From NCBI RefSeq assembly GCF_000260795.1, contig NZ_AJGU01000019.1:1-47798 (forward strand): 47,798 nucleotides of DNA, given 5' to 3'. This document shows, piece by piece, positions 7,105 through 14,697 of the stretch. The DNA comes from Treponema sp. JC4 (GTDB taxonomy: Bacteria; Spirochaetota; Spirochaetia; Treponematales; Treponemataceae). Made by a program: the position numbers and the translations under genes. Below the pieces are notes generated by a model. That model was not told where the DNA came from. It was given only the letters and a program-made list of their open reading frames with translations, and did not search any database. Positions within the stretch are counted from its first letter, which is position 1; every line of letters starts with the position of its first letter.

Positions 7105-8211
7105 TTATTTATCCAAATAAGCGTTGATTTTTTCTTTTACCTCTTCGCTTGGAATCAAAGATGCGGCAGCCTGAATCTTGGCGCGAGACATGATTTTTTC
7201 TGCCTCTGCTTCTGAAATTCCGCGGCTCTGCATGTAAAAAAGAACTTCTTTAGAAAGACGGCCGATTGTAGAACCGTGTTCGCCTTCTACGTCTTCTTCA
7301 TCACACAAAATTACAGGAATTGATTTATTCACGGCTTTTGGAGAAAGAAGGAGAACTTCTTCCATTTCATTGCCTTTTGAGCCTGCACAGCCGTTCTTAA
7401 AATCGATTGTTCCCCGGTAAGTTTTGAAAGCGTTTTCCAAAAGTGTACCGTTTACGTTCATCAGACATTCTGATTTTTTGCCTGTGTGATAAACGATGTG
7501 GTTCATATCAAGCATCTGGTCTTTTTTACAGGTGTAAGCCACTTCGCTTGTGAAGCGTGACTTATAGCCTTCAAGAATTACGCCAAGACCTGAATCAACG
7601 TGGCGGCCGCCAAGCTCAATCTGTGTGAACTGAACTTCTGCTCCGTCCTTTGCGATTACTGCCGTATCATCCAGCTGAAGGCTTTCTTTGCCCAAAAGCT
7701 GAACCTTAGCAATGTGGATTTTTGCGTTTTCTTTGGCAAGAATCTTTGCGCGGAAGATAGATTCAGAAGCTTTTCCTTCGTAAACAAATACTACAGTGGA
7801 TTCTGAATTTTCTTCTGCAATGATGTATGTAAGATTTGCCTGGCTTTCATCATCAGAAAAATTGATGATAAGCGGCTTTTCAACCTTGCCACTAATTCTT
7901 ACAGTTTTAGAATATTTGCTGTCTGCAAAAATTGCTTCCACAGGGTGATTTTTATCTTCTGTTACAAAATCAAAGTGAGGATGACCGTCTACAAGCTTTG
8001 GATTTTTAGCATTAAAAACTCCGCTGGCAAAGTTCAGTCCTGCGGCTTCTGAAGGAATGCCTTCTTCAATTTTTATGCCGTCTTCCGCATTCAAAATCTC
8101 TGCTTTTGCGGCGTTAAAGGCTGCCTCAAGAGTGATTTTGTCGCGGTTGAGTTTGAGCCAATTCCAAGTTAATCCTGGGATTTCATTTATGAATGTCTGT
8201 ATATTATCCAT
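7105..8211 (-). CDS. sufD: SufD-like Fe-S cluster assembly scaffold subunit
   Basis: 368 aa member of the SufB/SufD family, forming the scaffold with SufB and the SufC ATPase. The right-handed beta-helix core is seen in the middle (VILEGYKSRFTSEVAYTCKK, GTIDFKNGCAGSKGNEMEE), followed by the conserved C-terminal segment EDVEGEHGSTIGRLSKEVLFYMQSRGIS..EAE (shown here in shortened form). AGGAAAT precedes the ATG at 8211. The N-terminus (NEIPGLTWNWLKLN) has a diverged look-alike 170 bp upstream (8238-8384), implying rearrangement of the sufD 5' end. Confidence 0.92.
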   Translation of the reverse strand: MDNIQTFINEIPGLTWNWLKLNRDKITLEAAFNAAKAEILNAEDGIKIEEGIPSEAAGLNFASGVFNAKNPKLVDGHPHFDFVTEDKNHPVEAIFADSKYSKTVRISGKVEKPLIINFSDDESQANLTYIIAEENSESTVVFVYEGKASESIFRAKILAKENAKIHIAKVQLLGKESLQLDDTAVIAKDGAEVQFTQIELGGRHVDSGLGVILEGYKSRFTSEVAYTCKKDQMLDMNHIVYHTGKKSECLMNVNGTLLENAFKTYRGTIDFKNGCAGSKGNEMEEVLLLSPKAVNKSIPVILCDEEDVEGEHGSTIGRLSKEVLFYMQSRGISEAEAEKIMSRAKIQAAASLIPSEEVKEKINAYLDK

Positions 8212-8233
8212 ATATATTTCCTACGTATCCGAA

Positions 8234-8320
8234 CAAATCAGCATAGCTGATTTGTGAGCTGATTACTCGATAATCCTAAAACGACCCGCTGACGCAGCTC
8301 GTTTTTTAACGGATTTTCGA
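8234..8320 (+). repeat. Family A palindrome A1 with companion hairpin
   Basis: A perfect hairpin CAAATCAGC-ATA-GCTGATTTG (8234-8254) is followed by family A copy A1 (8268-8320). A1 has outer arms CGATAATCC / GGATTTTCG, the constant core CTAAAA ... TTTTTTAACG, and an inner stem CGA/TCG closing CCCGCTGACGCAGC. It lies in the sufB-sufD gap and overlaps the end of the sufD-like remnant. Confidence 0.8.
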
Positions 8321-8384
8321 TTTTAAGCAAGTTCCATGTAAGGGAAGGGATTTCGTTTACTGTCATGTTTTCAAGTTTTTCCAT
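8238..8384 (-). pseudogene. Remnant of a sufD 5' end
   Basis: A 48-codon frame beginning MEKLENMTVNEIPSLTWNLL, clearly similar to the sufD start (NEIPGLTWNWLKL). It has a strong ribosome-binding site (GGGGGAAAG) 21 nt after the sufB stop, where sufD would be expected to begin. After about 23 codons the frame enters repeat A1 (IENPLKNELRQRV) and ends at a TGA in the companion hairpin. It looks like the original start of sufD, or of a second copy, cut off by the repeat. The short product is probably non-functional. Confidence 0.65.
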
Positions 8385-8405
8385 GTTTTTCTTTCCCCCT
8401 TGCCC

Positions 8406-9818
8406 CTACATAGTTCCCTTCATTTCCAACTTAATGAGGTTATTCATTTCAACCGCATATTCCAGCGGCAATTCTTTACTTACCGGGTTCGCAAAACCGC
8501 TTACTATCATACTGCGCGCTTCTTCTTCGCTGATTCCGCGGCTCATAAGATAGAAAATTGCGTCACTGCTGATTCTTCCGATTTTTGCTTCGTGTCCTAC
8601 GTCGCTAGAATCGTTGAAGATTTCCATTGCAGGAACTGTATCAGAACGGCTGTCGCTGTCCAGCATCAAAGACTGGCAGGAAACGCTTGCCTTACTTTCT
8701 TCTGCATCCTTTGAAATGTAGATTGCAGAACGGTAGGTACTCATTCCGCCGCCCTTAGAAATTGACTTTGTAGTAATCAGACTTGAAGTTTTTGGTGCCA
8801 GATGAACCATCTTTGCACCTGTATCAAGATTCTGACCGTTACCCGCAAAAGTAATTCCTGTAAAATCAGCCTTTGCATTGCGGCCAACCAAATCACTTTC
8901 CGGGTACAAATAAGAAACGTGAGAACCAAATGAGCCCGAAACCCATTCAATGCTTGCGTCTTCTTCAACCTTGGCACGCTTTGTGTTCAGGTTGTACATA
9001 TTTTTTGACCAGTTTTCGATAGTTGAATAGCGCAGGTGAGCGCCTTTTTTTACAAAAAGTTCAACCGCACCGGCGTGTAAGTTTGCTTCGTTATATTTTG
9101 GAGCAGAACAGCCTTCAATAAAGTGGAGATCTGCGCCTTCATCAACAATAATCAGAGTGTGTTCAAACTGACCGGCACCCTTTGCGTTCAAGCGGAAGTA
9201 AGACTGAAGAGGGAAGCTGAGGTGAACACCCTTTGGAACGTAAACAAAAGAACCGCCCGACCAGACTGCACCGTGCAAAGCCGCAAATTTGTGGTCTTTT
9301 GGCGTAATCAGGGTCATAAAATATTCTTTTACCATTGGTCCCCATTCAGGAGATTTAAGGGCATCTTCAAAGCCCAGGTAAACTACGCCCTGCTTTGCAA
9401 CTTCATCCTGAACATTGTGATAAACAAGTTCCGAGTCATACTGAGCGCCTACACCGGCAAGAGATTTTCTTTCAGCTTCAGGAATGCCAAGCTTTTCAAA
9501 AGTGTCTTTAATGTCCTGAGGGACGTCTTCCCAGCTTCCGCTCATCTGAGTTTTCGGGCGAACGTAAGTTGCAATATCTTCCATATGAAGGCCTTCGATT
9601 GAAGGACCCCAGTCAGGCACCTTGAGCTGATTATATATTTCCAGCGATTTAAGGCGGAATTCCCTCATCCATTCAGGGTCGCCCTTTTCTTCGCTGAGTT
9701 TTGTTACGATTTCTGCTGTCAGTCCGCTTTCGATTCGGTAAAAGTCCTTTTCAGACTCTTCGTAGCGGAAGTCATAAAAATCGCGGTTTATGTCGTTTAT
9801 CTGTGTCTTTTCTTCCAT
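8406..9818 (-). CDS. sufB: Fe-S cluster assembly protein SufB
   Basis: 470 aa, the scaffold subunit on which the nascent cluster is built. Recognised from YVPKGVHLSFPLQSYFR, FEHTLIIVDEGADLHFIEGC, and the C-terminal VSCQSLMLDSDSRSDTVPAM and HEAKIGRISSDAIFYLMSRG segments, all in normal order and length. Follows sufC with one base between stop and start, so the two are translationally coupled. Cytosolic. Confidence 0.97.
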   Translation of the reverse strand: MEEKTQINDINRDFYDFRYEESEKDFYRIESGLTAEIVTKLSEEKGDPEWMREFRLKSLEIYNQLKVPDWGPSIEGLHMEDIATYVRPKTQMSGSWEDVPQDIKDTFEKLGIPEAERKSLAGVGAQYDSELVYHNVQDEVAKQGVVYLGFEDALKSPEWGPMVKEYFMTLITPKDHKFAALHGAVWSGGSFVYVPKGVHLSFPLQSYFRLNAKGAGQFEHTLIIVDEGADLHFIEGCSAPKYNEANLHAGAVELFVKKGAHLRYSTIENWSKNMYNLNTKRAKVEEDASIEWVSGSFGSHVSYLYPESDLVGRNAKADFTGITFAGNGQNLDTGAKMVHLAPKTSSLITTKSISKGGGMSTYRSAIYISKDAEESKASVSCQSLMLDSDSRSDTVPAMEIFNDSSDVGHEAKIGRISSDAIFYLMSRGISEEEARSMIVSGFANPVSKELPLEYAVEMNNLIKLEMKGTM

Positions 9819-9819
9819 A

Positions 9820-10557
9820 TTATTTTAAGAACTCTTCGAATCCTTCTTCATTAATCTTCTTAAACAATTCTCCGTCACCGGTTTTTGCAATGTGGCCTTT
9901 TACAAGGATGTGAGTTTTATCTACGTTCAGGCCGTCGAGAATCTTTGTTGTGTGGGTGATAATCAAAAGTGAACCGTTTGTAAGACGGCGGTATTCTTCA
10001 AGACCTTTTGCAACAAAGCGAACTGCATCAACATCAAGTCCAGAATCAGTTTCATCAAGAATTGCAAAATCAGGTTTGAGCATCAAAAGCTGCAGGATTT
10101 CAGACTTCTTGCGTTCTCCACCAGAAAATCCTACGTTCAGATCGCGCTTTGCATAGTCTGGATTCATGTTCAAAAGTTCCATGCAGCGCTGTAATTCCTT
10201 CTGGAACTGGAAAAGCTTTACGCGCTCGCCGGTTTTCTGCTGAAGGGCAGAGCGGATAAAAGTTTCAAGCGAAATGCCAGGAACTTCAAGCGGCGCCTGG
10301 AAAGACATAAACATTCCCATTTTTGCGCGCTTGTCAGTACTTTCTTTTGTAATATCAGTATCTTTGAAAAGAATCTTTCCGCCTGTGATTTTGTAAACCG
10401 GGTTACCCAAAAGGGTGTTTCCTAAAGATGATTTTCCGGCCCCGTTTGGTCCCATAAGAACATGAGTTTCGCCGGCGTTTATAGTAAGGTTCAGATCATT
10501 AAGGATCTGTTTTCCGTCCTCAAGACCTGCGTTTAAATGTTGGATATCAAGTAACAT
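9820..10557 (-). CDS. sufC: Fe-S cluster assembly ATPase SufC
   Basis: 245 aa ABC-type ATPase that drives conformational change in SufBD; soluble, not a transporter. Walker A GPNGAGKSSLGNTLLG, Q-loop MSFQAPLEVPG, signature GFSGGERKKSEILQ (SufC-specific), Walker B FAILDETDSGLD and switch His in LLIITHTTKIL. First gene of the leftward sufCBDSU operon. The upstream region (10558-10620) is AT-rich and would hold its promoter, but I see no clear -35/-10 pair. No IscR or SufR gene is nearby. Confidence 0.97.
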   Translation of the reverse strand: MLLDIQHLNAGLEDGKQILNDLNLTINAGETHVLMGPNGAGKSSLGNTLLGNPVYKITGGKILFKDTDITKESTDKRAKMGMFMSFQAPLEVPGISLETFIRSALQQKTGERVKLFQFQKELQRCMELLNMNPDYAKRDLNVGFSGGERKKSEILQLLMLKPDFAILDETDSGLDVDAVRFVAKGLEEYRRLTNGSLLIITHTTKILDGLNVDKTHILVKGHIAKTGDGELFKKINEEGFEEFLK

Positions 10558-10691
10558 AGCATAAATATACTAAAAAGATAGGTTAAAGAAAAGATATTTT
10601 GATTTTTTATTCTTCATTATAATAGGCATTTTTCATGACAGCCTGATCTGCCATTTATTTAATCTTTCAGGTGTGCTAAAATATTAAAAAT

Positions 10692-10804
10692 AACACCGGC
10701 GGCTCTGACCGGCGGCCTTTAAAGTAGGTAAAGCTAAAAAATTGCTGCATCGCAATTTTTTTTAACGCTTTGCTATAGAACACCGGCGGCTCTGACCGGC
10801 CGCC
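10692..10804 (+). repeat. Hairpin - family A (A2) - hairpin composite repeat
   Basis: Two almost identical 26-bp GC-rich units (AACACCGGCGGCTCTGACCG..., 10692-10717 and 10779-10804) flank family A copy A2 (10724-10777). A2 has outer arms GGTAAAGC/GCTTTGC, core CTAAAA...TTTTTTTTAACG and inner stem AATTGC/GCAATT. The right unit runs directly into the AGGAG ribosome-binding site of the permease gene at 10811. The related partial repeat before the chemoreceptor gene (37532-37573) ends in the same way. Confidence 0.8.
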
Positions 10805-10821
10805 TCTCACAGGAGTTAAAA

Positions 10822-12129
10822 ATGTCTGCACAATTCTACGGACCGAGCGACAGACCTCCATTAAAAAAATGGATTCCGCTCAGTTTTCAGCACGTGTTCG
10901 CCATGTTCGGCGCAACAGTTTTGGTTCCTCTCCTTACAGGTTTAAGCACTTCAACAGCGCTTTTTACTGCGGGAACAGGTACTCTCTTCTACATCCTTAT
11001 CACAAAAGCAAAGGTTCCAGCATTTCTGGGTTCTTCATTTGCTTTTATTCCGGCTTTGATCGGAATCGGGCATGCGTACGGAGTTCCTTACGCCATGGGT
11101 GGTGCAATTTGTGCCGGTATTTTCTACTGTATTATTGCCGTGATTATCCGCTTTACTGGTAAAGGCTGGATAGACCGCGCTCTTCCTCCGGTTGTAATCG
11201 GTTCGGTAATTATTGTAATTGGTCTTTGTCTTGCTCCAACTGCAATTAACGAAGCCTTCTATTTTAATAATGAATATTCACTTGTAGCCCTTTCTATTGC
11301 TGCTGTAACTCTTATTGTTGCAATAATCGCTACAATTTTCTTTAAGAACTTTTTCAACACCCTTTCAATTCTGATTGGTCTTGTTGCAGGTTACCTTTTC
11401 ACTTTGATTATGGGATTCTTCTTCCCGGCTTACCGCCTGATTGATTTCAGCGGAGTTCAGGCTGCAAAGTGGTTTGCTATTCCTTTCTTGAAGGAAAATG
11501 CTGACGGTTCACTTTTCTGGATGGCTCCTAAGTTCAATCTTGTTGCCAGCCTTACCTTTGTAATCGTTTCAATTTCTACAATCTGTGAACACCTTGGTGA
11601 TACTCTTACAACTTCTAAGGTTGTAGGTAAAGATTTCTATAAAGATCCTGGTTTGCACAGAACTCTGGTAGGTGATGGTTTTGCAACCGCCTGGGCAGCA
11701 GTTTGGGGCGGACCTCCGAACACAACTTACGGTGAAAACATCGGTGTTATGGCAATCACAAAGGTTTACTCGGTTTGGGTAATTGGTGGCGCTGCCGTTA
11801 TTGCTGTAATTTTGTCTTTCTGCCAGAAATTCGGTGCTTTGATTCAGACAATTCCGACTCCGGTTTTGGGCGGTATCTGTACTCTTCTTTACGGTTTGAT
11901 TGCTTCAAGCGGTCTCCGCACAATCGTTGATGCCGGCGTTGATTATCAGGATAAGAGAAACCTTACAATTTCTTCTGTAATTATGGTAATTGGTATTGGT
12001 GGTGGTGTATTCCAGCTCAATATCGGAAACGACTTTAAGTTCAGTCTTGGTGGTGTTGCACTTGCAACTATCATCGGTATCGTTCTTAATATCGTAATTC
12101 CTAAAACTCCTGCAGAACCTGCACAGTAA
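10822..12129 (+). CDS. NCS2 family uracil/xanthine permease (UraA-like)
   Basis: 435 aa integral membrane symporter for nucleobase uptake. The N-terminal QHVFAMFGATVLVPLLTGLS is the UraA/PyrP family hallmark. NCS2-specific motifs include FLGSSFAFIPALIG and the GGPPNTTYGENIGVMAITKV region in helix 10, which carries substrate-binding polar residues. About 12-14 hydrophobic helices. AGGAG at 10811 with 6-nt spacing to ATG. Uracil is the likeliest substrate by similarity, but xanthine cannot be excluded. No pyrimidine gene or PyrR site is adjacent. Confidence 0.93.
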   Translation: MSAQFYGPSDRPPLKKWIPLSFQHVFAMFGATVLVPLLTGLSTSTALFTAGTGTLFYILITKAKVPAFLGSSFAFIPALIGIGHAYGVPYAMGGAICAGIFYCIIAVIIRFTGKGWIDRALPPVVIGSVIIVIGLCLAPTAINEAFYFNNEYSLVALSIAAVTLIVAIIATIFFKNFFNTLSILIGLVAGYLFTLIMGFFFPAYRLIDFSGVQAAKWFAIPFLKENADGSLFWMAPKFNLVASLTFVIVSISTICEHLGDTLTTSKVVGKDFYKDPGLHRTLVGDGFATAWAAVWGGPPNTTYGENIGVMAITKVYSVWVIGGAAVIAVILSFCQKFGALIQTIPTPVLGGICTLLYGLIASSGLRTIVDAGVDYQDKRNLTISSVIMVIGIGGGVFQLNIGNDFKFSLGGVALATIIGIVLNIVIPKTPAEPAQ

Positions 12130-12138
12130 GGACACTTT

Positions 12139-13254
12139 ATGGCAGATTTATTTGATTATCTTAACTGGCGTGGTGATTTAACTTTTGAGCAGGCACCTTT
12201 CTGTAAAATTGACGGAATAATACTTGCTCAGCTGGTTTATATAAATTACACAGGTCTTGTTTCATCTGATTTTAAAAGTCAGATTGAACTTTCACGCCTC
12301 TGGGACTCACTTAAATCTGCCAGAGATTTTACTGCCCGCTGTGATATGGGGCCTATGGTAAGCGCGCATACACCGGAACTTCTGGAGTCTGCTTCTAAAA
12401 CTGCAAGGTTTTCTTCTCTGAAAGTCTGCGCTTATTCAGAGCTTTTTGACAGACAGAGAAACGAGCAGTTTGCTGCGGTTACTTTTATTCTTCCAGATAA
12501 ACAGGCGGTTTTTGCCTTCCGCGGAACAGATGATACTGTTGTAGGCTGGAGGGAAAACTTTAATCTTGGTTATCTGCCTAAGATTCCTTCTCAGGTTCAG
12601 GCCCTCGAATACATCAGGGCGGCTCATAAAGCCCTTAAATCAAAATATATTCTTACAGGCCATTCAAAGGGCGGAAACCTTGCCCTTCATACAGCGGTTT
12701 ATGCCGATTCAAAAATCAGAAAAAAGATTACTAATATTTATGATTTTGACGGTCCAGGCTTTAGTCAGGATTTTTACAATAAGCCGGAATATATAGAAAT
12801 AAAAGACCGTCTTACCATTGTTTATCCCGAACAGACAATCGTTGGAATGATCTTCCATCGTCCCCGCCATTTTGAGGTTATAAAAAGTGATAAATTTGCC
12901 GTTTATCAGCATGACCCTTTTAACTGGCATGTTACAGGCTGCAATTTTGAAAATGCAAACGATGTCAGCCGCGAAAGTAAAATCTTTCATAAATCACTGA
13001 ATAACTGGATAGAAACAATGAGCGTAGGGCAGAAAGAAAAATTCATATCTTCGCTTTTTATTGTAATAAATGCATCCGGTTATGAGCGTTTTTCCGAGCT
13101 TACAAAAAATGTAGTACCTGCATCTGCCCGCATGATAAAATGCCTTAGAGGAATGGAGCCTGATATGAGGGACGCAATTTTTAATTCTATCCGCGAACTT
13201 TCAAAAGTTGTACGTGCCGAAATTCCTCTTTTAAAGCTTTTGAATAAGAATTAG
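12139..13254 (+). CDS. Mbeg1-like (DUF2974) alpha/beta-hydrolase
   Basis: 371 aa. The N-terminal MADLFDYLNWRGDLTFEQAP and the nucleophile elbow ILTGHSKGGNLALH (S176) identify the DUF2974/Mbeg1-like group of lipase-fold proteins. AFRGTDDTVVGWREN matches the lipase-3 oxyanion region, and DFDGPGF probably carries the acid residue. No signal peptide, so cytoplasmic. Substrate unknown; a lipid or acyl ester is an inference. It begins 9 nt after the permease stop and may share its transcript. The FHA gene downstream has its own promoter. Confidence 0.85.
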   Translation: MADLFDYLNWRGDLTFEQAPFCKIDGIILAQLVYINYTGLVSSDFKSQIELSRLWDSLKSARDFTARCDMGPMVSAHTPELLESASKTARFSSLKVCAYSELFDRQRNEQFAAVTFILPDKQAVFAFRGTDDTVVGWRENFNLGYLPKIPSQVQALEYIRAAHKALKSKYILTGHSKGGNLALHTAVYADSKIRKKITNIYDFDGPGFSQDFYNKPEYIEIKDRLTIVYPEQTIVGMIFHRPRHFEVIKSDKFAVYQHDPFNWHVTGCNFENANDVSRESKIFHKSLNNWIETMSVGQKEKFISSLFIVINASGYERFSELTKNVVPASARMIKCLRGMEPDMRDAIFNSIRELSKVVRAEIPLLKLLNKN

Positions 13255-13269
13255 TCTTTAATAATTCAT

Positions 13270-13298
13270 TTGCACCGAGCCTTTTTCCATACTATAAT
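13270..13298 (+). promoter_or_regulatory. Sigma-70 promoter of the FHA-phosphatase-kinase operon
   Basis: TTGCAC (13270-13275), 17-nt spacer, TATAAT (13293-13298). The ATG of the FHA gene is only 7 nt further, so the mRNA start should coincide with the start codon. Confidence 0.75.
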
Positions 13299-13305
13299 AA
13301 AAGTT

Positions 13306-13650
13306 ATGAGTGATAAAACTATAGTTACCGACAGCCCGGTTGGCAAACATCTTGAATCTTTTGGAGATGCAAAGCCGGCTTCTTACCTTATGTTCAACAA
13401 GCAGAAAATTGACCTTGTTGCAAAAATTACAATCGGACGCGATACAGACAATGACGTTGTTGTTGATAACAAACTTGCAAGCCGTCATCACGCTATGATT
13501 CAGAAAATCAAAAATGCATATTTTATCAAAGATATGGGATCTACAAACGGAACTTTTATTAACGGAGTTCGCATTCCTAATGATAAATATGTAAAAATGA
13601 ATCCCGGCGACAAAATTACAATAGGAAATATGAGCCTGGTCGTTTCTTAA
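13306..13650 (+). CDS. FHA domain protein (GarA-like architecture)
   Basis: 114 aa: a 35-residue N-terminal tail rich in Ser/Thr (MSDKTIVTDSP), then a single FHA phosphothreonine-binding domain with GRDTDNDVVVD, SRHHA and GSTNGTFING. I start at ATG 13306 because the -10 box is at 13293-13298; an upstream in-frame start would fall inside the promoter. The layout (short phosphorylatable tail plus FHA) resembles GarA/OdhI, where a kinase phosphorylates the tail and the FHA binds it. That function is inferred from the phosphatase and kinase that follow; the metabolic targets are unknown. Confidence 0.9.
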   Translation: MSDKTIVTDSPVGKHLESFGDAKPASYLMFNKQKIDLVAKITIGRDTDNDVVVDNKLASRHHAMIQKIKNAYFIKDMGSTNGTFINGVRIPNDKYVKMNPGDKITIGNMSLVVS

Positions 13651-13660
13651 TTTTTTTTAA

Positions 13661-14689
13661 ATGCTTCCTGAAGTAAAAAATATCCTTAGGACAAATGTGC
13701 TTCCATCTCATGATGAGATTTTTAATCTTGCTGATGCTGCTTCTACTGTGCTTGAAACAGAAAGTTCTGTTTACAGGCCTGAAAGCGAGAGTGGAAAGCC
13801 GGGAAGTCTTCTGGATTTTCAAAAATCACCGCTGCCTCTTATTGTCGTTCCTGACATTCACGCCCGTCCGCATTTTATGGAAAATATTCTTAATTACAGG
13901 CTTCCGGAAGATTTTGTGAGCGGGGGAGAAAGGGTTTTTGATGCCTTGAGCAAGGGGCTTGCCCGAATTGTTTGTGTTGGCGATGCCCTTCATACCGAAG
14001 TAGATACCCGCGACCGCTGGATTGCGGCGGAAATTGAATTTGCAAGTAATATTTACACGGGGCCTGCCATAAGCAACGAAATGAAAGACGGTTTTGCAGT
14101 TCTTGGCGCCCTTATGAAATTAAAAACTCTTTTTCCTGAGTATGTTCACTTTTTAAAGGGAAATCATGAGAATATTTTGAACCGCACGGGTGATGGAGAT
14201 TACGGCTTTGTAAAATTTGCAGATGAAGGCCGTATGGTTCGCGAGTTTATTACGGAATATTACGGAGAAGATGTCCTTTATCTTATTTCCTGTGTTGAAA
14301 ACGTTCTTCCTTTAATTGCCGTAACCGGTAACTGTGTAATTTCGCATGCAGAGCCTCGTTTTGCTTTTAGAAAAGATCAGCTGATTAATGCCCGAACCGA
14401 AGCCGGGGTAGTGGAAGGTCTTACCTGGACAGATAATGATTCTGCCCAGGAGGGAAGTGTAATGGAAATAATAGAAGAACTTTGCGCTTTACCTTCCGGT
14501 TCTGCCAGGGACAAGGCTCTGGAAGATTATGTATACTTAGGTGGCCACCGTCCTGTAAAGGAAAATTACCGCCTGCGTCAGAAGGGAAAATACATTCAGA
14601 TTCACAATCCTAAAAAACAGAATATTGCATTGGTAAGAACATATAGAAAATTTAATCCGGACACTGATATTGTCAGTGTTGAAAACTGA
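13661..14689 (+). CDS. Calcineurin-like metallophosphoesterase, probable Ser/Thr phosphatase
   Basis: 342 aa, cytoplasmic. Metal-binding motifs in order: VVPDIHARP (D65, H67), VGDALHTE (D108) and LKGNHEN (N168, H169), then a later histidine in VISHAEPRF and GGHRP. The second motif lacks the usual GDxxDRG signature, so it is a divergent PPP-like enzyme. It starts 10 nt after the FHA gene and ends 8 nt before the kinase gene, so it is probably the phosphatase opposing that kinase; the pairing is inferred. A C-terminal segment RTYRKFNPDTDIV has no assigned role. Confidence 0.85.
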   Translation: MLPEVKNILRTNVLPSHDEIFNLADAASTVLETESSVYRPESESGKPGSLLDFQKSPLPLIVVPDIHARPHFMENILNYRLPEDFVSGGERVFDALSKGLARIVCVGDALHTEVDTRDRWIAAEIEFASNIYTGPAISNEMKDGFAVLGALMKLKTLFPEYVHFLKGNHENILNRTGDGDYGFVKFADEGRMVREFITEYYGEDVLYLISCVENVLPLIAVTGNCVISHAEPRFAFRKDQLINARTEAGVVEGLTWTDNDSAQEGSVMEIIEELCALPSGSARDKALEDYVYLGGHRPVKENYRLRQKGKYIQIHNPKKQNIALVRTYRKFNPDTDIVSVEN

Positions 14690-14697
14690 GGTCAAAA

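Noticed and set aside
8365-9602. Plus-strand open frames opposite sufB (62-159 codons)
   Set aside because: Antisense shadows of a strongly conserved gene, with no family features of their own.
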